NCBI RefSeq assembly: GCF_900142075.1
Contig: NZ_FQZO01000009.1
Location: 62,001-126,000, forward strand
Length of the DNA stretch: 64,000 nt
Source: Clostridium amylolyticum
GTDB lineage: Bacteria; Bacillota; Clostridia; Clostridiales; Clostridiaceae
Direction: 5' to 3'
Part shown: in pieces, positions 59,482 through 64,000 of the stretch
Layout: the number at the start of each line of letters is the position of its first letter
How positions within the stretch are numbered: the stretch's first letter is position 1
Position numbers and translations under genes: made by a program
Notes under the pieces: model-generated
What the model was told of the DNA's origin: nothing
The model's input: only the letters and a program-made list of their open reading frames with translations
Databases searched by the model: none

Positions 59482-61503
59482 TTAAAAATATTTTTCTAGG
59501 GTATCTTTTATAATATCTTCTTTAACTATAAAGGGCAGTGTTATATGGTCGGTTTCTTCCCTAATATTGTTATACTCAATACTTGTGCTTATGGAATTTT
59601 CATTTCTAGCCCAAGCTCTTCTAGCTACTCCTCCCATAACGTCCCAAAGCATAGCAGATTGAATAATTTCGTCTACTTGATAGCTTCCATCCAGTACAAG
59701 ACCAAATCCACCATTAATGGATTTACCTATACCTACTCCTCCACCATTATGAAGTGCTATAAGACTCATGCCTCTGGCTGCGTTACCAGCAAAACATTGT
59801 ACAGCCATATCTGCCATAATATTGCTTCCATCTTTTATATTAGCTGTTTCTCTAAAAGGTGAGTCTGTACCGCTTACGTCATGATGATCTCTACCTAACA
59901 TTATAGGACCTACTTCTCCATTTCTAACCATCTCATTAAACTTCAATGCTATTTTAGTTCGTCCAAAGGCATCTTGATATAGTATCCTAGCCTTAGTCCC
60001 TACCACTAGCTTATTTTTTTCTGCATCCCTAATCCATACATAATTATCTCTATCTTGACCTCTCCTATTTGGGTCTATGCATTCCATAGCTGCCTTATCA
60101 GTATTTATCAGATCATCTTCTTTACCACTTAGGCATACCCATCTAAAAGGTCCATAACCATAATCAAAAAGCTCAGGTCCCATGATATCCTCTACATAGG
60201 AAGGGAATATAAAGCCCTCTTTCTCATCCATACCATTCTTAGAAATTTCTTTAACTCCAGCATCATAAACAGCCTTCATGAAAGAGTTTCCATAATCAAA
60301 GAAGTAAGTTCCTCTATCTACTAGCTCTTTTATCAATTTAAAATGTACTTTTAATGTTTCATCTACTAATTTACTAAATTTGTCCCTATTAGTTTTTAGA
60401 AGTTCTGTCCTTTCTTCAAAGGTTATTCCTTGAGGACAATATCCACCTTCATATACCGCGTGACAAGAAGTCTGATCTGAAAGCAATGGTACTTTTATAT
60501 TATTATCCACCGCATATTGTAGTAAATCCACTATGTTTCCATGGTAAGCTATGGAGGTGGTTTCTTTTTTATTAATATACTCATTAGCAATGTCAAATAC
60601 TTCTTTTAAGTCGCTGCTAACGTATTGTACCCAGCCCTGTTCATGCCTTGTCACTATTCTAGAGTAATCCACTTCTGCAATTATTCCCACTCCTGCGGCA
60701 ATTTCTATAGCCTTAGGTTGAGCTCCACTCATGCCTCCTAGTCCAGAACTTATAAACAAATAACCTTTTAAATCATCATTATCCCCTAGTCCAAACTTTT
60801 TTCTGCCTGCGTTTAATAAAGTATTAAAGGTTCCATGAACTATTCCTTGTGGCCCTATATACATCCATCCACCAGCAGTCATCTGTCCGTAATTTGCTAC
60901 ACCCATCTGCATAGCATAATGCCAGTCCTGAAGATTGTCGAACATTCCTACCATAAGGGCATTGGTAATAATAACCCTAGGTGCCTCAGGTCTTGATTTA
61001 AATAACCCCACTGGATGTCCAGATTCAATAACTAAGGTTTGATTTTCAGTTAAATTTTCCAAATACTTTTTAATTAACCTATACTGCATCCAATTTTGGC
61101 ATACCTGCCCGGTTTCACCATAGGTAACGAGTTCATAAGGGTATAAAGCTATTTCAAAATCTAAGTTGTTATCAATCATAACCTGAAAAGCTTTTCCTTC
61201 AATACAATTCCCCTTGTATTCATCTATGGGCTTTCCGTAAATTCTTCCTTCTGGTCTAAATCGGTATCCATATATCCTACCTCTGGTTTTAAGCTCTTCC
61301 ATGAACTCCTTGGCCATTTCCTCATGAAACTCTTCAGGAATATAACGCAAAGCATTTTTTATAGCAATTTCTGTTTGAGACTTATTTAAAGTGAAGCCTC
61401 TATCTGGCGCTCTCCTAATTCCATCAATGAATTTAGGATATGGTGGCAGCACATCATCTAGCTTTATTCTCATAGCTTCTTTAATTTTATCATTATCTAT
61501 CAT
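59482..61503 (-). CDS. hutU: Urocanate hydratase
   Basis: 673 residues, longer than the 550-560 of proteobacterial HutU and similar to the long form of some clostridia and animals. It adds water to urocanate using tightly bound NAD. Key blocks: GYRFRPEGRIYGKPIDEYKG, ESGHPVGLF, GVANYGQMTAGGWMYIGPQGIVHGT in outline (NAD site), and SDQTSCHAVYEGGYCPQG with the conserved Cys. First gene of hutU-ftcD-hutI. The histidase gene hutH is not in this window. Ribosome site AAAGGGGGG is strong. Confidence 0.96.
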   Translation of the reverse strand: MIDNDKIKEAMRIKLDDVLPPYPKFIDGIRRAPDRGFTLNKSQTEIAIKNALRYIPEEFHEEMAKEFMEELKTRGRIYGYRFRPEGRIYGKPIDEYKGNCIEGKAFQVMIDNNLDFEIALYPYELVTYGETGQVCQNWMQYRLIKKYLENLTENQTLVIESGHPVGLFKSRPEAPRVIITNALMVGMFDNLQDWHYAMQMGVANYGQMTAGGWMYIGPQGIVHGTFNTLLNAGRKKFGLGDNDDLKGYLFISSGLGGMSGAQPKAIEIAAGVGIIAEVDYSRIVTRHEQGWVQYVSSDLKEVFDIANEYINKKETTSIAYHGNIVDLLQYAVDNNIKVPLLSDQTSCHAVYEGGYCPQGITFEERTELLKTNRDKFSKLVDETLKVHFKLIKELVDRGTYFFDYGNSFMKAVYDAGVKEISKNGMDEKEGFIFPSYVEDIMGPELFDYGYGPFRWVCLSGKEDDLINTDKAAMECIDPNRRGQDRDNYVWIRDAEKNKLVVGTKARILYQDAFGRTKIALKFNEMVRNGEVGPIMLGRDHHDVSGTDSPFRETANIKDGSNIMADMAVQCFAGNAARGMSLIALHNGGGVGIGKSINGGFGLVLDGSYQVDEIIQSAMLWDVMGGVARRAWARNENSISTSIEYNNIREETDHITLPFIVKEDIIKDTLEKYF

Positions 61504-61596
61504 TTAGAACCCCCCTTTATTTATACTTATATTGTACCTTTAAACCATAAAATAATCTATATTTTCCCAAACTACCACTTTATTATACTAAACTAA

Positions 61597-61618
61597 AAAG
61601 AATGGTTTCCCATTCTTT
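61597..61618 (-). terminator. Terminator of the LytTR gene
   Basis: AAAGAATGG-tttc-CCATTCTTT. On the minus strand it is followed by TTAGTTTAG. It overlaps the last codon. Confidence 0.7.
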
Positions 61619-62081
61619 ATATTTCTAATATTAATTTTAAATCCTTATAATAGCTTCTGCTCACTGGAACCTTTTCTTCAATGCCTTCCAGCTCTAAAAG
61701 ATATATTCCATTTACCCAATGAGTAATTTTATTAACTTTAGTTAAATTTACAATATAGCTTCTATGACATTTCATAAAGGTGTTGCCTTTAAGCCTATTT
61801 TCAATAAAGGTTAAGCTTTCTTCACAAGTATGAGTAGCATTGTAAGTTACTATATTAAGTTCCCTTCCTTTTACATTAATATATAATATATCTTCGTAAT
61901 TTATAAAATACACAGATCCATCTTTTGATATAGGAAGTTTATTTACCCCTAAATTAAAATTTTGTTCTTCCTTTCCCTCAGTGTTAAGCTGAAATTCTTT
62001 TATATTTTCATGGTTTTCAATAAATTCTCTTAAATCCTTTAAAGCGGATTCATCTTTTGCTAAAACTAAAATCTTTTCCAC
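61617..62081 (-). CDS. LytTR-domain transcription regulator lacking a receiver domain
   Basis: 154 residues. The first 50 residues (ILVLAKDESALKDLREFIENHENIKEF) are too short for a response-regulator receiver and lack the phosphorylated-Asp pocket. From about 52 a LytTR DNA-binding domain is clear: VYFINYEDILYINVKGRELNIVT, ENRLKGNTFMKCHRSYIVNLTKVNKIT and EEKVPVSRSYYKDLK. Such stand-alone LytTR proteins are often held inactive by a neighbouring membrane protein. The divergent gene at 62326 encodes one. Its start is not well fixed. Confidence 0.85.
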   Translation of the reverse strand: MEKILVLAKDESALKDLREFIENHENIKEFQLNTEGKEEQNFNLGVNKLPISKDGSVYFINYEDILYINVKGRELNIVTYNATHTCEESLTFIENRLKGNTFMKCHRSYIVNLTKVNKITHWVNGIYLLELEGIEEKVPVSRSYYKDLKLILEI

Positions 62082-62325
62082 TATAACACCCTCTGTAAAT
62101 ATTTAATAAGTATAACAATGCATTTCTTTACATAAATATAATAGAATAACTGTAATTTTAATATTAAAAATGGTATTATTATCATATGAATATTTAGATT
62201 AATATAATGTTATTATTACTCATTTAATGTATCGGTTATAATATACCACTTCTAAATACTTTTATATAAATTTCATGATATTTTATCTAAAAACTACTTT
62301 ATTAATTACTAAAGGAGGCGTAAAA

Positions 62326-62811
62326 ATGAAAAAAAATAATATAATTCTAGGAATTGTGTTAATACTCATTGGAATAGCTTATCTTATGAATATAACTTTC
62401 CAGGTAAATTATTTTAGCTTTGCCACTCTATGGCCTATAATATTATTTTTAGTAGGCGTAATGTTTGAATTAAAATTTTTCAGAGATAGAAGCTCCGGAG
62501 GAAACCTTATTCCCGGTGGTATTCTTATGGTTTTAGGTCTTATTTTTATGTTTGAAAAACTTACAGGTAATAGATTCTCTAACTATATTTGGCCCTTTTA
62601 TACCCTTTCTGTAGCTGTAGGATTTCTTCAATACTACCTATTTTATAAAAAAGATAGAGGCATTTTGATACTAGGTCTAATTCTTCTTATAGTATTTATA
62701 GTTTCTTTCCTATCCATCTTACTAGAAAATATTTTCCCATGGATGTCCGGGAATTTAATCTTCCCACTAATCCTCATAATGGCTGGAATACTGGTAATAG
62801 TGAAAAAGTAG
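62326..62811 (+). CDS. LiaI/LiaF-TM-like membrane protein (DUF5668-type)
   Basis: 161 residues from ATG 62326, behind AAAGGAGGCG. An in-frame start at 62275 would place that site inside the gene. Five hydrophobic helices (NIILGIVLILIGIAYLM, FATLWPIILFLVGVMFEL, GILMVLGLIFMFEK, IWPFYTLSVAVGFLQYYLFY, ILILGLILLIVFIVSFLSIL and further to the C-terminus). The LGxxLIxxGxxYL...WPxILxLxG pattern is that of the LiaI/LiaF transmembrane domain linked to envelope-stress systems. It lacks the LiaF C-terminal signalling domain. It is divergent from the LytTR gene. Confidence 0.75.
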   Translation: MKKNNIILGIVLILIGIAYLMNITFQVNYFSFATLWPIILFLVGVMFELKFFRDRSSGGNLIPGGILMVLGLIFMFEKLTGNRFSNYIWPFYTLSVAVGFLQYYLFYKKDRGILILGLILLIVFIVSFLSILLENIFPWMSGNLIFPLILIMAGILVIVKK

Positions 62812-62849
62812 TAGAAGTTAAAAAAATATACTATTTTAGAAGGACCTAA

Positions 62850-63014
62850 TTAATTAAGAATTTAGAATTTAAAATGAAGGATAGTTTTTCTGAAAAACAT
62901 CAGAAAAGCTTACAAAACTATACAAAACAAAAAAACTCCCAAGGGAGTTTTTTATTTTGATATATTCAAAGAAACTCTTAGAGTTTCCTCCTTCATTCTC
63001 AATTCTAAATTGCC
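62850..63014. repeat. Repeat family A, copy 5
   Basis: Ends TTAAGAATTTAGAATTTAAA and TTCTCAATTCTAAATT. Hairpins inside: AGTTTTTCTGA-x-TCAGAAAA-type, AAAACTCC-caa-GGGAGTTTT and GAAACTC-tta-GAGTTTC. It lies between convergent genes and provides the stop codon (TAG) of the dagK-like gene. Confidence 0.75.
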
Positions 63015-63889
63015 TCTGGCATTACTACTTTTATTCCATGATGGATGATTTCAAAATCTATGTGCTTGTCCTTAATTAACTCTCCATCAATATTGATAAC
63101 AAATTCTTTAGAACTATTTATAGATACCTTTTTAGCTTTATAAAATTTAACTTCTTTTATATTCTTATGCTTTCCTTTAATAACCTGGGGAAATAAAAAG
63201 AAAATTTTTAATTTTGATACCTTATCTATTAAGCATATATCAAATATACCATCAAATACGCTGGAATCGGGAGCGATTTTTATTCCCCCCCCATAGCACT
63301 TTCCATTGGCAATGGCAGCGAGTAAAATATCTCTGTTAAATTTCATTTCATCTATAGTTATCTCTGCATGAATGGGGTTAAAATTAAATAGGGTCTTTAG
63401 TATCCCTATTATATAAGCTGTAGAACCTGAAATATACTTTATTTTTTTCATACTTTTAGCATTATAAACCACTTCTGAGTCAAATCCTACTGAAGATATA
63501 TTGATAAAATATCTATCATTTACCTTACCTAAATCCATGTACTTTTCTTTTCCATTAATGGTCTTTAGGAGAATATCTTCATCTTCTTCTGAAACTATGT
63601 TTTTTACAAAATCATTACCGCTTCCTGCAGGTATCACCGCTAAAGAGCTAGTAGATCCTATAATGCCATTTAATACTTCGTTTAATGTACCATCACCACC
63701 TATGGCATAAACTCTATAGTCTTCCTTAGAAGTGTATTCTTTCACAATTTGAGTAGCATGTCCAGGGTGTTCCGTTACCTCTATATGGTACTCATCTTCC
63801 ATGTCTTGAAATATATTCTTAATTGACTCCAGATATGATATAGCCTTTCCCTTACCTGCTTCAGGATTTATAATAAATAAATGTTTCAT
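63005..63889 (-). CDS. Diacylglycerol/lipid kinase of the YegS/BmrU family
   Basis: 294 residues. The kinase motif is YAIGGDGTLNEVLNGI (about 56-71). It is followed by VIPAGSGNDFVKN, FDSEVVYNA, and ANGKCYGGGIKIAPDSSVFDG, all conserved in DAGK-like kinases. It phosphorylates diacylglycerol or a related lipid with ATP and returns it to phospholipid synthesis. The last residues (VVMPEAI) and stop lie within repeat A copy 5. The ribosome site before the ATG is AGAGAGGT. Confidence 0.92.
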   Translation of the reverse strand: MKHLFIINPEAGKGKAISYLESIKNIFQDMEDEYHIEVTEHPGHATQIVKEYTSKEDYRVYAIGGDGTLNEVLNGIIGSTSSLAVIPAGSGNDFVKNIVSEEDEDILLKTINGKEKYMDLGKVNDRYFINISSVGFDSEVVYNAKSMKKIKYISGSTAYIIGILKTLFNFNPIHAEITIDEMKFNRDILLAAIANGKCYGGGIKIAPDSSVFDGIFDICLIDKVSKLKIFFLFPQVIKGKHKNIKEVKFYKAKKVSINSSKEFVINIDGELIKDKHIDFEIIHHGIKVVMPEAI

Positions 63890-63978
63890 ATATTACCTCT
63901 CTTGTGCATTCACAGTTAATTGATTATTAATTATATCATAGAAGTGATTTTAATAGAATATTAGATATAATAAAAAAA

Positions 63979-63998
63979 GCTCTCAAAATGAGAGACTT
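63979..63998 (-). terminator. Terminator of a gene beyond the right edge
   Basis: CTCTCA-aaa-TGAGAG with flanking AAG/CTT. On the minus strand it is followed by TTTTTTTATT, so it should end a leftward gene lying past 64000. Confidence 0.65.
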
Positions 63999-64000
63999 CT

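Noticed and set aside
62082..62325. LytTR direct-repeat binding sites in the divergent gap
   Set aside because: ACAGTTA and CGGTTATA-like pieces occur but not as a properly spaced pair, so none is annotated.

Overview
The window is an A+T-rich stretch of a chromosome from a spore-forming clostridial Firmicute, most likely Clostridium sensu stricto. The evidence is an alpha/beta-type small acid-soluble spore protein, a LonB protease, strong GGAGG ribosome sites, many GTG/TTG starts and the gene content. About two thirds of the genes lie on the minus strand. I saw no tRNA, rRNA, CRISPR array, insertion sequence or prophage. Nearly all of the sequence is ordinary housekeeping chromosome, and the unusual material is in small genes and intergenic DNA.

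Layout. 1-3000: cut-off lipoprotein gene, a bactofilin and three small proteins, two of them Cys-rich membrane proteins that are paralogues. 3100-11600: a protein-quality-control block read leftward (tig, clpP, clpX, lonB, lon, engB). 11650-20100: cell-envelope and unknown genes (anchored protein, M23 murein hydrolase, DUF4349 lipoprotein, murQ, TcaA-like protein) plus speD. 20100-25600: alpha-amylase-type lipoprotein, the nifS-like/thiI pair for thiolated tRNA, a miniature SigI/RsgI-like gene pair and an HD hydrolase. 25700-32700: ECF transporter S component behind a structured leader, P1-family peptidase, spore protein, two tandem XRE-TPR regulators, RNase H and a DUF1232 protein. 32900-40800: FtsH-like protease, rhomboid protease, PepF, a zinc-type ABC transporter convergent with a Fur-family regulator, MntP-like pump. 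40900-50200: PPi-type phosphofructokinase, a second cysteine-desulfurase-like enzyme, a MacAB-like export system and an ABC-F ATPase. 50300-64000: HtrA, alpha/beta hydrolase, tsaD, a RusA-like nuclease with a zinc ribbon, redox genes, the histidine-degradation operon hutU-ftcD-hutI, a LytTR regulator divergent from a LiaI-like membrane protein, and a diacylglycerol kinase-type enzyme.

Two intergenic repeat families stand out. Family B (three copies of about 143 bp, all in the same orientation) has a conserved single-stranded core and stems that keep pairing while their sequence changes, so it looks like a structured RNA. Family A (six variable copies) is a nest of GAAACTC/GAGTTTC hairpins inside A+T-rich inverted ends, usually between convergent genes and touching their stop codons.

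The best candidates for something undescribed are: (1) the 24346-24949 pair, a SigI C-terminal domain with no sigma region 2 beside an RsgI N-terminal domain plus membrane helix with no sensor domain; (2) the 88-nt leader of the ECF S-component gene, which starts right at a predicted transcription start and can form a pseudoknot next to the ribosome site; (3) repeat family B; (4) a 15-bp 7-1-7 palindrome over the promoter of the zinc-type ABC transporter, opposite a Fur-family gene. All family names come from reading motifs by eye and none was checked against a database.
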